From the NCBI GenBank assembly GCA_021787435.1, contig JAJYLY010000001.1, forward strand, positions 309,059-373,058: 64,000 bases of DNA. Direction: 5' to 3'. Position 1 is the first letter of the stretch. Each line of letters starts with the position of its first letter. The position numbers were made by a program, and so were the translations under genes. Below, in pieces: positions 24,969-35,209 of the stretch. The notes beneath the pieces are model-generated. The model made no database searches, had not been told where the DNA came from, and saw only the letters and a list, made by a program, of their open reading frames with translations. The DNA comes from Pseudomonadota bacterium (GTDB lineage Bacteria; Pseudomonadota; Gammaproteobacteria; Burkholderiales; Gallionellaceae).

Positions 24969-25062
24969 TCGATGAAGCCCGTTCGCTGCCCAGAACGAAT
25001 GCCGGGCGTCGTCGTCAAGCAAAATCAATTAACACATATCTCAATTTGAAGGAATTATTGCC

Positions 25063-25467
25063 ATGAAAACAAACACATTTATTGTTTCTGTAATGACTGT
25101 TGCAGCACTGCTAGGCATCAGTTCGATGTCCCATGCACAGCCTGCCGATGCAAACCCACGCAACCAGATGATGGCCGATACCAGCATGGACATGAACATG
25201 AAAGGCATGGATATGAAAAGCATGAAGATGGAGGCTGTGCCCGTCACTCATCATGGCAAGGGCACCGTCAAAAAGATCGACGCTGGCATGGTGACTTTGT
25301 CGCACGGGCCGATCGCCTCCCTCAATTGGTCTGCCATGACCATGAGCTTCAAGTTGAAGGATGCGGCATTGGCCAAGGGCATCAAGGTCGGTGACGTTGT
25401 TAGCTTCGATCTGGTTCAATCGGGCAGCGATTATGTGGTCACGCGCATGCAAATATCCGGCAAATAA
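25063..25467 (+). CDS. cusF: CusF-like periplasmic Cu(I)/Ag(I) chaperone
   Basis: A 134-aa protein with a signal peptide (cleavage near HAQ, residue 26), a Met-rich linker (SMDMNMKGMDMKSMKMEA) and a CusF beta-barrel. The metal ligands are His81, Trp89, Met92 and Met94 in [15 protein letters not shown], with the same spacing as His36, Trp44, Met47 and Met49 of E. coli CusF. CusF passes Cu(I) or Ag(I) in the periplasm to the CusCBA pump encoded next. The extra Met-rich linker may be a further metal site. Confidence 0.9.
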   Translation: MKTNTFIVSVMTVAALLGISSMSHAQPADANPRNQMMADTSMDMNMKGMDMKSMKMEAVPVTHHGKGTVKKIDAGMVTLSHGPIASLNWSAMTMSFKLKDAALAKGIKVGDVVSFDLVQSGSDYVVTRMQISGK

Positions 25468-25554
25468 GCAGGCAGCGTGGGTGGCGGTTATCGTTACCCG
25501 CGCATTTGTCAAATCGCTCGGTTACAGTGATCTTTTTCGCTGTCAGGAGGTTAT

Positions 25555-26943
25555 ATGCTTTCCCCTTTTTCTGTTTTAAACGTGAAATTCGCGCAAGCGT
25601 TCGTTTGCATCCTCGCCCGCTGGCGGGAGAGGATTGAAGAGAGGGCTGTGCTTGCTCGTGCCGGTGAGTTCAGTTTTTCAATTGCGGTGCTAGGAGCAGT
25701 GCTTGCCTGTCCGGCGTCAGCAGTCGCACAAAACATGTTAACGCTGAGCGATGCGCAACGACTGGCCGTCGAACGCTCACGACAACTGGCAGGCCAGGAT
25801 GCAGCCATTGCAGCGGATCGCGATATGGCAGTTTCTGCCGCGCAGAATCCCGATCCAATTGTGCGCGTCGGCATTGACAATCTGCCGGTTAACGGCGCGG
25901 ATCAATATAGCGTCGGGAACGATTTCATGACCCAACGCAGTATAGGCGTGACCCAGGAGCTTACGCGTGGTGACAAGAAACGCTTGCGCGGCGAACACTA
26001 TCAGCGTGAGGCCGACAAGACACTCGCCGAAAAAGCCGAAGCGACGCTCATCATCCGGCGCGACACCGCATTGGCCTGGCTTGATCGCTACTACGCCGAA
26101 GAGAGTGCCGAATTGATAGGCCGGCAAGTTCGGCAGTCACAAGATGAAATTGAGGCGGCACAAAGCGCATATCGTTCGGGGCGCGGCAGTCAGTCTGATG
26201 TGCTAGCAGCAAGATCCGCATGGGTGGCATTGCAGGATAGAGCAAGCGAAATCGCGCAGAAAGTGCGCACCGCAAAAATAGCACTGGTGCGCGAAGTAGG
26301 TCCGCTGGGCGATTTGCCGCTAGCCACGAAGCCTTCGATAGACCATATCCCGATCGATACAGGTGCGCTTGAGAAACATGTTGCGATGCATCCGGAGATT
26401 GTCGTATTGGCAAAGCAGGAAGAACTGGCTGCAACCGACGCACGCCTGGCACAGGCCAACAAGCAATCCGACTGGAGCGTGGACTTGTCTTATGGGCTGC
26501 GCGGCCCGCAGTATTCCAACATGGCCTCGATCGGTTTCTCGGTGCCGTTGCAGTGGGATCAGGCAAATCGCCAGGATCGAGAAGTAGCCGCCAAACTCGC
26601 GCTGGCCGAGCAAATCCGAATGCAGCGGGAGGAGGCCATGCGCACCGCGACAGCAGAGGTACAAACGATGATTGCTGAATGGCAGAGCGCGCACGAGCGG
26701 CAAACACGCCTGGAACAGGAACTGGTGCCGCTCGCTTCCGAGCGTACCGAAGCGGAATTATCTGCCTACCGCAGTGGTAAAACGTCGCTAAACAACGTAC
26801 TCGCAGCCCGCCGCAATGAAGTCGACGCCCGTTTGCAGGCGCTGCAAATGGAGACGGAAACCGCGCGCTTGTGGGCGCAACTCAACTTCCATTTTTTGCG
26901 TGATGATGCCGGGCGCCTTGCGCCGGAAAAGGAAAAACCATGA
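25555..26943 (+). CDS. cusC: CusC-like outer-membrane efflux protein (TolC family)
   Basis: A 462-aa protein of the outer-membrane efflux family with two repeats of coiled-coil alpha-barrel segments (about residues 60-250 and 265-450). It forms the outer channel of the tripartite pump. The ATG at 25555 follows CAGGAGGTTAT. An unusual N-terminal extension (about residues 1-40) precedes the apparent export signal (FSIAVLGAVLACPASAVAQ). That extension is encoded by a stretch with a REP-like palindrome (25611-25632) and may be inserted DNA that kept the frame. It overlaps cusB by 4 bp. Confidence 0.85.
   Translation: MLSPFSVLNVKFAQAFVCILARWRERIEERAVLARAGEFSFSIAVLGAVLACPASAVAQNMLTLSDAQRLAVERSRQLAGQDAAIAADRDMAVSAAQNPDPIVRVGIDNLPVNGADQYSVGNDFMTQRSIGVTQELTRGDKKRLRGEHYQREADKTLAEKAEATLIIRRDTALAWLDRYYAEESAELIGRQVRQSQDEIEAAQSAYRSGRGSQSDVLAARSAWVALQDRASEIAQKVRTAKIALVREVGPLGDLPLATKPSIDHIPIDTGALEKHVAMHPEIVVLAKQEELAATDARLAQANKQSDWSVDLSYGLRGPQYSNMASIGFSVPLQWDQANRQDREVAAKLALAEQIRMQREEAMRTATAEVQTMIAEWQSAHERQTRLEQELVPLASERTEAELSAYRSGKTSLNNVLAARRNEVDARLQALQMETETARLWAQLNFHFLRDDAGRLAPEKEKP
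25611..25632. repeat. REP-like palindrome inside the 5' end of cusC
   Basis: CCTCGCCCGC, TG, GCGGGAGAGG forms a 10-bp stem with one mismatch. Sequences of this type (CCTCTCCCGC...GCGGGCGAGG) usually lie between genes as REP-like elements. Here it is translated as part of LARWRERIEERA. Confidence 0.5.
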
Positions 26944-28460
26944 AAACCAAATCTTTCATTATTTATATTGCCGCGTTAGCCATTATCGGCGCGGCAGGTT
27001 ATGCAGGCTATCGCGCAGGCCTTGATCAACACATGAAAAATTCATCAGTCGAAATGAAGGCCGACAAGAGCAAATCCGGCGCTGCGACAGATCAGGCGAC
27101 TGACAGGAAGGTGCTGTACTGGCACGATCCGATGGTGCCCGGCCAGCGCTTCGACAAGCCCGGCAAGTCGCCTTTCATGGACATGCAATTAGTGCCGGTT
27201 TATGCCGATGAGGGCAGCGATGGCGGGAAAGTTTCGATCAATCCGCGTATTCAGCAGAATCTGGGCATTCGTACTGCCATAGTCACAAAGGGAAGCTTGA
27301 CATCCCATATCGAAGTGATCGGCAATGTGGCCTACAACGAACGCGAGTTGGCGATACTTCAGGCACGCGCCAACGGCTATGTCGAAAAACTCTATGTCAG
27401 CGCGACGCTCGACCCGGTGCGCAAAGGCCAGCCACTCGCCGAACTGTATGTGCCCGACTGGATCGCGGCGCAGGAAGATTTTTTGAGCGCAAGAAAACTG
27501 GCGGCTCTGGAAGGCACGGGGCTGGTCGACGCTGCACGTCAGCGCATGCGCCTGGCAGGCATGTCGGATGAGCAGATGCGTCTGGTTGAAACGACCGGCA
27601 AGGTTCAGGCGCGGCTGGTTGTTGCGGCACCGGTGAGCGGCGTGATCGCAGAGCTTGGCATACGCGAGGGAATGACGGTTGCCAGCGGTGCGCTGCTGTT
27701 TCGCATCAACGGGCTGGATACAGTGTGGGTCAATGCCGAAGTGCCGGAAGGTGCGATGGAAGAGGTGCATGCCGGCAATGCCGTCGAAGTACGCACATCT
27801 TCTTTGCCGGGTGTTGTGTTCAGGGGCAAGATCAATGCGGTTCTGCCGGATGTGGATCCTGCAACCCGCACCGTGAAGGCGCGCATCGAACTGGCCAATC
27901 CCGGGCAGCAGCTTGTCCCGGGTATGTTTGTCAGCGTGGATTTCTCGCCCGGGGTGCATCGTGACGTGCTGCTGTTGCCGAGCGAAGCGGTGATACAGAC
28001 AGGCCGTCGCAGCGTGGCAATCGTGGCGCAGGCCGACGGCAGGTTTGTCCCGGTTGACATTGAGACGGGTGGCGAAAGCCGCGGCCAGACGGAAATACTG
28101 AAAGGTCTGGAGTCAGGGCAAAAGGTCGTCGTCTCCGGGCAGTTCCTGATCGATTCGGAAGCCAGCCTGAGAGCAACTTCGCTGCGCATGGGCAATGAGA
28201 CCAAGCCCGCCGGCATCACTGTGGCAACACATCACGGCAGAGGCAGGATCGAATCGATTGACAAGGATACCATCACCATCTCGCATGGCCCGATCGCTAG
28301 CCTGCAATGGGGCGCCATGACCATGAGCTTCAAGCTGCCCACAGGCGGGCTGCCTCAAGGCATTAAGGCAGGCGTCATCGTTGACTTCGAAATCAAACCC
28401 GTTCAGGATGGGGAATATCAGATCGTGTCGATTGCGAAGGCATCAGGGGGCAAGCCATGA
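26940..28460 (+). CDS. cusB: CusB-like membrane fusion protein with C-terminal CusF domain
   Basis: A 506-aa protein. An N-terminal membrane/signal segment (about 5-25) is followed by a heavy-metal-binding segment [12 protein letters not shown]...[12 protein letters not shown] (about 59-90). Then come the barrel-sandwich and alpha-hairpin of an RND adaptor (about 105-400) and a fused CusF domain at about 425-500 with His449, Trp457, Met460 and Met462 in [15 protein letters not shown]. The adaptor links CusA to CusC in the periplasm and delivers Cu(I)/Ag(I). The fused domain gives a built-in chaperone in addition to the separate CusF. Overlaps both neighbours by 4 bp. Confidence 0.92.
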   Translation: MKTKSFIIYIAALAIIGAAGYAGYRAGLDQHMKNSSVEMKADKSKSGAATDQATDRKVLYWHDPMVPGQRFDKPGKSPFMDMQLVPVYADEGSDGGKVSINPRIQQNLGIRTAIVTKGSLTSHIEVIGNVAYNERELAILQARANGYVEKLYVSATLDPVRKGQPLAELYVPDWIAAQEDFLSARKLAALEGTGLVDAARQRMRLAGMSDEQMRLVETTGKVQARLVVAAPVSGVIAELGIREGMTVASGALLFRINGLDTVWVNAEVPEGAMEEVHAGNAVEVRTSSLPGVVFRGKINAVLPDVDPATRTVKARIELANPGQQLVPGMFVSVDFSPGVHRDVLLLPSEAVIQTGRRSVAIVAQADGRFVPVDIETGGESRGQTEILKGLESGQKVVVSGQFLIDSEASLRATSLRMGNETKPAGITVATHHGRGRIESIDKDTITISHGPIASLQWGAMTMSFKLPTGGLPQGIKAGVIVDFEIKPVQDGEYQIVSIAKASGGKP

Positions 28461-31400
28461 TCGCCCGTATCATTCGCTGGTCGATCGGTAATCGTTTTCT
28501 GGTATTGCTTTTTACGCTGATGCTGGCGGCGTGGGGTATCTGGTCGTTAACAAAAACACCGCTCGATGCGCTGCCAGATCTGTCCGATGTGCAGGTCATC
28601 ATCCGCACCACCTGGCCCGGGCAGGCGCCGCAGATCGTCGAGAACCAGGTGACCTATCCGCTGACGACGACCATGTTGTCGGTGCCTGGCGCCAAAACGG
28701 TGCGCGGCTATTCCTTCTTCGGCGACTCATTCGTCTATGTGCTGTTCGAGGACGGTACTGATCCGTATTGGGCGCGCTCGCGCGTGCTCGAATATCTGAA
28801 CCAGGTACAGTCGCGTCTGCCGACACAGGCCAGGACGTCGCTCGGTCCCGATGCGACCGGCGTGGGCTGGATATACGAATATGCGCTGGTCGATCACAGC
28901 GGCAAGCTCGATTTGTCGCAGCTGCGCGCACTGCAGGATTGGTTTCTGAAATATGAATTAAAAACCGTGCCCAACGTGTCGGAAGTGGCCAGCATCGGCG
29001 GCATGGTACGCCAGTACCAGATCGTGCTCGACCCCGAGCGTCTGCGCGCCTACAACATTCCCCAGAGTCGAGTGATAGACGCCATCGGCAAAGCCAATCA
29101 GGAGGCGGGAGGTTCGGTGCTGGAGTTGGGCGAGGCCGAATACATGGTGCGTGCCTCGGGCTATCTGCGAACGCTGGATGACTTCCGCAGTATCCCGCTG
29201 ACGACCACTCAAGCTGGAATATCAGTGCGACTGGGCGATGTGGCGCACATCCAGATCGGCCCTGAGATGCGGCGTGGCATAGCAGAGCTGAACGGAGAAG
29301 GCGAAGTCGCAGGCGGCGTGATCGTGATGCGTTCCGGCAAGAATGCGCTGGAGACGATAAAGGCGGTCAAGGCCAAGCTGGCGGCGCTCAGGGCGAGTCT
29401 ACCTCCCGGGGTTGAAATTGTGACCACCTACGACCGTTCCGCGCTGATCGATCGTGCGGTCGAGAACCTGACCCACAAATTGATCGAAGAATTCCTCGTC
29501 GTCGCTCTCGTGTGCGGCATTTTTCTTTTCCATCTGCGTTCCGCGCTGGTTGCCATCGTGTCGTTGCCGCTGGGCATCCTTGCGGCCTTCATCGTGATGC
29601 GCTACCAGGGGGTGAATGCGAACATCATGTCGCTGGGCGGTATCGCGATTGCGATCGGAGCCATGGTCGATGCGGCAGTGGTGATGATCGAGAATGCGCA
29701 CAAGCACATCGAGGATTGGAAGCATAAGCACCCCGGACAGATTCTTGCCGGCGACACCCAATGGGAGGTGATTGCGGATGCCGCCGCCGAAGTGGGTCCC
29801 GCGCTGTTCTTCTCGCTGCTGATCATAACGCTGTCATTTATTCCGGTGTTTACGCTCGAAGCCCAGGAAGGACGGCTGTTCTCGCCGCTGGCCTTCACCA
29901 AGACCTATGCAATGGCCGCCGCCGCCGGGCTTTCGGTTACGCTGATCCCGGTGCTGATGGGCTATCTGATCCGAGGCAGAATCCCCGACGAGCAGAGCAA
30001 CCCGATCAACCGTTTCCTGATCCGCCTGTATCGCCCTTTGCTGGATGGCGTGTTACAAAGGCCCAGGACGATACTGCTGGTGGCGGCCTTGTTGGCGATT
30101 GCGACGCTGTGGCCCGTCAGTCGATTGGGCGGTGAGTTCATGCCGCCGCTTAACGAAGGTGATCTGCTTTATATGCCGACAGCTCTACCGGGCATCAGCG
30201 CGGGCAAGGTTGCGGAGCTGTTGCAACAGACCGATCGTCTTATCAAGACGGTGCCGGAAGTGGCAAGCGTATTCGGCAAGGCGGGACGCGCCGAGACGGC
30301 GACCGACCCGGCGCCGATGGAAATGTTCGAGACCACGATACGCCTGAAGCCACGCGCGCAATGGCGGCAAGGCATGACACCGGACAAACTGATCGAAGAA
30401 CTCGACCGCACCGTGAAGGTGCCCGGCCTGACGAATATCTGGGTGCCGCCGATCCGCAACCGCATCGACATGCTCGCCACCGGGATCAAAAGCCCGGTGG
30501 GCATCAAGGTGGCAGGCACGGATCTCGCCGAGATCGACCGGTTGACCGCCGAGATTGAGCGCGCGGTGAAACCTGTTCCCGGCGTTTCGTCAGCACTTGC
30601 GGAGCGGTTGACCGGCGGTCGGTATATTGACGTGGACATCGACCGCGATGCCGCCGCGCGCTACGGAATGAATATCGCCGATGTGCAAAGCATCGTGTCT
30701 TCTGCGATCGGGGGAGAGAACATCGGTGAAACGGTTGAAGGCCTGCAGCGCTTCCCGATCAATGTGCGCTATCCGCGCGAAATCCGCGACTCGCTGGAAA
30801 ACCTGCGCAACCTGCCGATACTCACCGAGCGCGGTGCACATATCAGCCTGAAGGACGTGGCGTCAATACGCATTGCCGACGGCCCGCCCATGCTGAAAAC
30901 CGAGAATGCGCGCCTGTCCGGCTGGGTTTATGTGGATATTCATGGCCGCGACTTGAGTTCCGCGGTGCGTGACATGCAGGCGGCAGTAACGAAGGCGGTC
31001 GAATTGCCGCCGGGTTATTCGGTCGCCTGGTCTGGACAGTTCGAGTACATGGAGCGCGCAAAGGCCAAACTCAAGATCGTCGTCCCGGCAACGCTGATGA
31101 TCATCTTCGTGCTGCTGTATCTCACCTTCGGGCGTTTCGGCGAAGCGCTGCTTATCATGGCGACACTGCCGTTCGCGCTGGCAGGCGGCGTCTGGTTCAT
31201 GTGGGTGCTGGGCTATAACCTGTCGGTAGCGAGCGGCGTGGGGTTCATCGCGCTGGCGGGCGTGTCGGCGGAGTTTGGCGTGATCATGCTGCTCTATCTC
31301 AAGAATTCCTGGGGTGAGAGGATACGGGAAGGGAAAACCGGACTTGTGGATTTGCTGGGTGCGATTCGCGAAGGCGCGGTGATGCGCGTGCGTCCCAAGG

Positions 31401-31603
31401 CGATGACCGTTGCCGTGATCATCGCAGGCCTGTTACCTATCATGCTGGGCAGCGGAACAGGCTCGGAAATCATGCAGCGCATCGCCGCCCCGATGGTGGG
31501 CGGCATGATCACGGCGCCTCTGCTGTCGATGTTTGTGATCCCCGCAGCCTACCTGCTGATGCGCCGTGGGCAAGAAAGCAAAAAAGGGGCCCAACGTGGT
31601 TGA
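28457..31603 (+). CDS. cusA: CusA-like Cu(I)/Ag(I) RND efflux pump
   Basis: A 1048-aa heavy-metal RND pump with twelve membrane segments in two halves and two large periplasmic loops. The transmembrane signature [19 protein letters not shown] (about 396-416) marks the CusA type. The three methionines forming the Cu(I)/Ag(I) relay in E. coli CusA are present at identical numbers: Met573 in LLYMP, Met623 in MEMFETT and Met672 in RIDMLATG. It moves monovalent copper or silver out through CusB and CusC, driven by protons. The gene is intact; its last codons overlap a GTG start for a DUF2231-like gene. Confidence 0.95.
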   Translation: MIARIIRWSIGNRFLVLLFTLMLAAWGIWSLTKTPLDALPDLSDVQVIIRTTWPGQAPQIVENQVTYPLTTTMLSVPGAKTVRGYSFFGDSFVYVLFEDGTDPYWARSRVLEYLNQVQSRLPTQARTSLGPDATGVGWIYEYALVDHSGKLDLSQLRALQDWFLKYELKTVPNVSEVASIGGMVRQYQIVLDPERLRAYNIPQSRVIDAIGKANQEAGGSVLELGEAEYMVRASGYLRTLDDFRSIPLTTTQAGISVRLGDVAHIQIGPEMRRGIAELNGEGEVAGGVIVMRSGKNALETIKAVKAKLAALRASLPPGVEIVTTYDRSALIDRAVENLTHKLIEEFLVVALVCGIFLFHLRSALVAIVSLPLGILAAFIVMRYQGVNANIMSLGGIAIAIGAMVDAAVVMIENAHKHIEDWKHKHPGQILAGDTQWEVIADAAAEVGPALFFSLLIITLSFIPVFTLEAQEGRLFSPLAFTKTYAMAAAAGLSVTLIPVLMGYLIRGRIPDEQSNPINRFLIRLYRPLLDGVLQRPRTILLVAALLAIATLWPVSRLGGEFMPPLNEGDLLYMPTALPGISAGKVAELLQQTDRLIKTVPEVASVFGKAGRAETATDPAPMEMFETTIRLKPRAQWRQGMTPDKLIEELDRTVKVPGLTNIWVPPIRNRIDMLATGIKSPVGIKVAGTDLAEIDRLTAEIERAVKPVPGVSSALAERLTGGRYIDVDIDRDAAARYGMNIADVQSIVSSAIGGENIGETVEGLQRFPINVRYPREIRDSLENLRNLPILTERGAHISLKDVASIRIADGPPMLKTENARLSGWVYVDIHGRDLSSAVRDMQAAVTKAVELPPGYSVAWSGQFEYMERAKAKLKIVVPATLMIIFVLLYLTFGRFGEALLIMATLPFALAGGVWFMWVLGYNLSVASGVGFIALAGVSAEFGVIMLLYLKNSWGERIREGKTGLVDLLGAIREGAVMRVRPKAMTVAVIIAGLLPIMLGSGTGSEIMQRIAAPMVGGMITAPLLSMFVIPAAYLLMRRGQESKKGAQRG

Positions 31604-31830
31604 GACAACTCCGAATTGGCATCCGGTATTCGTCCATTTCACGGTGGCCCTGTTGATCATCGCCGCAACAATCCACCTGCCATCCCTATTCTTGTCCAAT
31701 GGGATTATAGGCATGGCGATAGTCGCGCGCTGGAATCTATGGTTCGGTTGGGCGGCATGATGCCTTCCGGTGTGCTGTCACTGCTGCTGGTGGTCCTGGT
31801 GATTTACTCACTGCTGAAGGAAACTGACCT
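31596..31830 (+). pseudogene. Truncated DUF2231-like membrane protein gene
   Basis: From the GTG at 31596 the frame encodes [20 protein letters not shown] and on to VARWNLWFGWAA, the start of a DUF2231 membrane protein, then stops at 31760 after 54 codons. A second frame continues with a lone hydrophobic helix (SLLLVVLVIYSLLKE) up to the IS3 inverted repeat at 31835. The helix probably belongs to another small gene joined by a deletion. The normal length would be about 140-160 residues, so this is a broken gene. Confidence 0.55.
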
Positions 31831-31857
31831 CTGCTGTCAATCATAGAGTCCAACGGG

Positions 31858-32330
31858 TTAAGCAGCGAGCAGTGTTGCATAGTATCGCTGTGTAAATTTT
31901 GCTGGTGACAGATACCCCAGCCTTTTCTGCTTTCGCTGCCGGTTATAGAAGACCTCGATGTATTCGCTGATCTCCTGTTTTGCCTGGTGCCGGGTCTCGA
32001 ACTTGCGATGATGCACCAGCTCGTTCTTGAGCGTTCCCCAGAAACTCTCCATCGGCGCGTTATCCCAGCAATTTCCCTTGCGGCTCATGGAGGCTTTCAT
32101 GCCGAACTGGCGCAGCAGCTTCTGGTAATCGTGAGCGCAGTACTGACTGCCCCTGTCGGAGTGGAGAATCAACCCTGGTGGCGGGCACTTGGTCGAGACC
32201 GCCCGAAACAGCGCCTGCATCACTAGCGGTAGGGTCATGCGCTCGCTCATCGCGTGACCAACCAACTCCCCGTTAAACAAGTCCTTCACGCCCGCCAGAT
32301 ACAGCCAACCCTCATCCGTCTGGATGTAAG
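31858..32330 (-). CDS. IS3-family transposase OrfB, 3' exon
   Basis: Encodes the C-terminal part of the DDE integrase domain: YIQTDEGWLYLAGVKDLF, the second Asp in LHSDRGSQYC, and the Glu in NAPMESFWGTLKNE. A further open stretch to 32487 in the same frame is intron sequence. Joined to 34166-34598 by splicing it restores the DITYIQTDEGW segment exactly. Functional only if the intron is removed. Confidence 0.85.
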
Positions 32331-34165
32331 GGTGAGTAGGCCGGGGGGATTTCACCCCCAGCCCCTCGCAGAACCGGACGTGAGCCTCTCGACTCATCCG
32401 GCTCCCATCATCCAGCCGTGGGGACACATCCCATTTCCCAATGCACAAAGGCAGTTGGTGACTGCAGCGCAAGACGCCCAAGGGCATGTCTCGCTCGCGT
32501 CTTATGGCGTGCGAGGGTTTTGTACTTTCGCATCATCCATCGCCTCAGGTAGTCATTCATGTGCTTCCAGATCGCAGACATCTCCGATCCGCAGAAGCGG
32601 CCATAGTACTGCTGCCAGCCTCGTAGAACCGGATTGAACATCGTCGCCAGATCATCCAGTTCGCGGTCGCACATCAGTTGAAGATGCCATCCCCTGATGG
32701 TCTGCCGCATTGCTTTAAGGGCATCGCGGCTGACCGCCGGGGTAAAGTTCACATAGACCCGTTGATACTTATCGACCGCCTTGCGTGGCCGGAAGGTGTA
32801 TCCCAGGAACGTAAACTGCACACACGGATATGCTTCGCGCCGATTGACGTCCTGACAGTAGACGATCTTCGTCTTGTCCGGATGCAATTCGAGTCCACAC
32901 TGCCTGAACCGCTCACCAATCTTGCGCAGTGCCAATTTCGCCTGCGCCTCGCTCTTGCAATGCACGACACCATCATCAGCGTATCGGCAGAACCGTACAC
33001 TACTGAGGTGGCGGCTGACCCAAACATCAAAGGCGTAGTGCAAGAGCAAATTAGCCAGAAGCGGACTGACGACCCCACCTTGCGGTGTGCCGCAGGTCCG
33101 CTCCAGTATGCTGCCATCCGCGGATTGCATCGGCGCTTTCAGCCAACGCTCCACGTACAGCAGCACCCATGGGGCCTGACAATGCTTTCTGAGCGCGCGC
33201 ATGAGAAGGTCATGGTCAATGTTATCGAAGAGTCCTTTGATATCAAATTCCACTACCCAGTCGTATTCCCAACTTCGCCGGCGCACCACAGCTATCGCAT
33301 CGTGCGCAGAGCGCCCAGGACGATAGCCGTATGAGTCCGGGTGGAAGATCGGGTCGATCTTTGGCTCCAGCAGGAGCTTGACCGCCGTCTGCGCCACCCT
33401 GTCGGCAACGGTGGGAACGCCCAACATGCGCACTCCACCCGACTTCTTCGGAATCGGAACTCCTTTGACTGGCGGCGGAATGTAGCTGCCAGAACAGAGT
33501 CGGTTCCAAAGTTTGTACAGGTTGTCGCCCAAGCGACTCTCGAATTGCTGGATCGATTCACGGTCAACGCCTGCGGCGCCGCCGTTCGCTTTTACACATT
33601 GATATGCCTCCCAGATTAGCGATTTGGGAATATCGTACGGCTTGGTCATAGGGACGTGTTCCTCCTGCTCACGCAGTTGACACAGTTTATGACCCGGATA
33701 ACGCAGCCCCTTCGCTCCACCGCCATTACAGCGGTTTCAACACTACTACGAGCTGCTCCGTCCCTTGGTGGCACATTGCTACTATCAGCCTCGCCTTTTG
33801 AGCTTGTGCCTTTCGCTTTCCATCGCCACCGAAGGTTCCCGCAGTTCAACGTAAGAGCCCGAATCAGACTGACGCTGCCTCTATGCCGGACACCGCTTGG
33901 CCCGTAAGCAGGTAGCGGCCAAACTGATCGCGGGGCAACATCACTCCCCGGTTTTGATGTCATCTGAGTACTTTCGACACTTGAACGGCAGTTCACGATT
34001 GTTCGTCTTTCTTGATCCACACCTGACGCCTTTACGACGCCTTTTCCATGACGCTCACGACCGGGGCTTTTGACCCAAGCCGCTCATGGTGGTTTGCCAC
34101 CTGCTCCTGCAAGCCGATGGCGAGGGGCCATACCCTCATCTCCTACGCCGCTTGCTGCGGCACAC
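32331..34165 (-). mobile_element. Full-length group II intron inside IS3 orfB
   Basis: The 1835-bp intron begins GTGTGCC at 34165, as group II introns do (GUGYG), and ends ...CCTACTCACC at 32331. It contains a maturase gene, a domain V hairpin GAGCCGGATGAG...CGTCCGGTTC (32404-32371) and a domain VI stem between. Splicing at these points rejoins orfB in frame (GAT ATT A|CT TAC), giving DITYI, the IS3 consensus. The 515 bp from 33650 to 34165 are the 5' structured domains and hold no gene. Confidence 0.8.
32408..33649 (-). CDS. ltrA: Group II intron reverse transcriptase/maturase
   Basis: A 413-aa protein with reverse-transcriptase motifs GYRPGRSAHDAI, FDIKGLFDNIDHDLL, TPQGGVVSPLLANLLL and the active site CRYADDGVVH (Asp pair about residue 223), then the maturase X domain with NPVLRGWQQYYGRF. 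No C-terminal HNH endonuclease is present, so retrohoming would rely on replication forks. The gene is intact. The protein both aids splicing and copies the intron. Confidence 0.9.
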   Translation of the reverse strand: MTKPYDIPKSLIWEAYQCVKANGGAAGVDRESIQQFESRLGDNLYKLWNRLCSGSYIPPPVKGVPIPKKSGGVRMLGVPTVADRVAQTAVKLLLEPKIDPIFHPDSYGYRPGRSAHDAIAVVRRRSWEYDWVVEFDIKGLFDNIDHDLLMRALRKHCQAPWVLLYVERWLKAPMQSADGSILERTCGTPQGGVVSPLLANLLLHYAFDVWVSRHLSSVRFCRYADDGVVHCKSEAQAKLALRKIGERFRQCGLELHPDKTKIVYCQDVNRREAYPCVQFTFLGYTFRPRKAVDKYQRVYVNFTPAVSRDALKAMRQTIRGWHLQLMCDRELDDLATMFNPVLRGWQQYYGRFCGSEMSAIWKHMNDYLRRWMMRKYKTLARHKTRARHALGRLALQSPTAFVHWEMGCVPTAG

Positions 34166-34598
34166 TAATATCAGATACCCATGCCTTGTTGGGCGCTGTA
34201 ACTGCAAATTCCCGATTCAGCAAATTCGGGGCAACCGGCAGCTTGTGTCTGGAATCGGTGGTCACCTTGAACTTGCGTTTCTGCTTACATCGCAGCCCCA
34301 GCTTCTTGCGCAGCTTCCGAACACGGTATGGCGATGTCTGCACCCCGTGATCCGCCAGGTCGCTGTGCAGCCGCTCGGCACTGTAGCTCTCCCGTGTCCG
34401 TTGATGCGCAGCCAGAATCTCCACCTCCAGCCGGGCATTCTCCAGGCTGCGCTTCGAGGGCTGGCGGCCTCGCCAAGCATGGTAACCACATTCCGACACC
34501 CCGAGAGACCGGCACATCAACGCTACCGCATAGTTCTGTCGCATGGATTCAATCTGGCGATATTTCACCGCGACCCCTTCGCGAAATACGCCGTGCAT
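34166..34598 (-). CDS. IS3-family transposase OrfB, 5' exon
   Basis: Encodes the N-terminal HTH_21 region (YRQIESMRQNYAVALMCRSL, YHAWRGR) and runs to AVTAPNKAWVSDI. The last Asp is the first catalytic residue of the DDE triad. The intron is inserted two codons later. It is entered by a -1 shift from orfA at A7 (34598-34604) or starts at its own ATG. Confidence 0.85.
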
Positions 34599-34867
34599 TT
34601 TTTTAGGAAATCGCGCTCCATCCTGGTTTCCGCCAATTCCCGTTTCAGCCTGGATAACTCCATTTCCATTTCGGTAACCGGCTTCTGATTCTTGCCAACC
34701 GATGCCAGCTTCCCGTTCTTGGATGCCAACACCCAGTTATTCAGTGAAGACTTCGGTATCGACAACCGCTTGGCAATCTCGGCAACCGACAGCCCACTTT
34801 CCTGATATGTCCGTACCGCCTGTTCCCTGAATTCCGGACTGTATTCCGCTTTCGGTAATTTCTCCAT
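34565..34867 (-). CDS. IS3-family OrfA
   Basis: A 100-aa protein with a helix-turn-helix (EFREQAVRTYQESGLSVAEI) and a leucine-zipper-like helix ending in DFLKKCTAYFAKGSR, as in IS3-family OrfA proteins that bind the ends. Near its end the run of seven A (34604-34598) is a classic -1 slippery site that would make the OrfAB fusion. Confidence 0.88.
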   Translation of the reverse strand: MEKLPKAEYSPEFREQAVRTYQESGLSVAEIAKRLSIPKSSLNNWVLASKNGKLASVGKNQKPVTEMEMELSRLKRELAETRMERDFLKKCTAYFAKGSR

Positions 34868-34922
34868 TTTAATCCTCCGTTTCTTCCTATATTTTACGAA
34901 ACGTTGGACTCTTTGAAATTCA

Positions 34923-35209
34923 GCTTACGTCAAACAATCTGTCAGGCAAGAACGGCCAAAACAATTTATTCACAACTAACGAAGGGAGGTGTCATCCATC
35001 CGATTTTGAGATTCAAGACTGGTGTTACGTCCCGAATTGATTCAGGCTCATTGACCCGGCCTATTTGAGGCGTGACAGCGGGGTTTGTCCCGCGTGGAAA
35101 TCGGAGTAACTCGCTTCTCATATAAAGCGCGACACGAAGGCACTAAACCAAAATAATCACCCAGTGGATTTCGCCGGGTGATTCAGGTGGTGCAACGTGT
35201 TGAGGCTAA
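34923..35209. other. Gene-free stretch between IS3 and the next transposon
   Basis: No gene is seen. The stretch includes GAAGGGAGGTGTC (34981-34993), a strong ribosome-site-like sequence without a start codon after it, possibly the head of a gene destroyed by insertion. The probable end of the next transposon (TGTTACGTCCCG at 35023) and a terminator hairpin at 35155-35183 follow. Confidence 0.3.
35145..35183 (-). terminator. Rho-independent-type terminator of the transposon operon
   Basis: AATCACCC (35155-35162) pairs with GGGTGATT (35176-35183). On the minus strand the hairpin is followed by ATTTTGGTTT, a U-rich run, about 27 bp after the 67-aa gene. Confidence 0.6.

Larger units (their letters stand above)
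31835..34922 (-). mobile_element. IS3-family element interrupted by a group II intron
   Basis: The 21-bp terminal inverted repeats at 31835-31855 and 34902-34922 match at 16 of 21 positions and share AGAGTCCAACG, with TG...CA tips. Removing the 1835-bp intron leaves 1253 bp, a normal IS3-family size. It contains orfA, orfB in two exons and an A7 slippery site for -1 frameshifting. No clear 3-4 bp target duplication is seen, so one flank has probably been rearranged. Confidence 0.85.

Noticed and set aside
31858..32487. Single 209-aa transposase starting at 32487
   Set aside because: Residues before YIQTDEGW come from the intron 3' domains (domain V/VI), so only 31858-32330 is true orfB.
32678..33334. 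218-aa plus-strand open frame
   Set aside because: Antisense to the group II intron maturase; no ribosome site.
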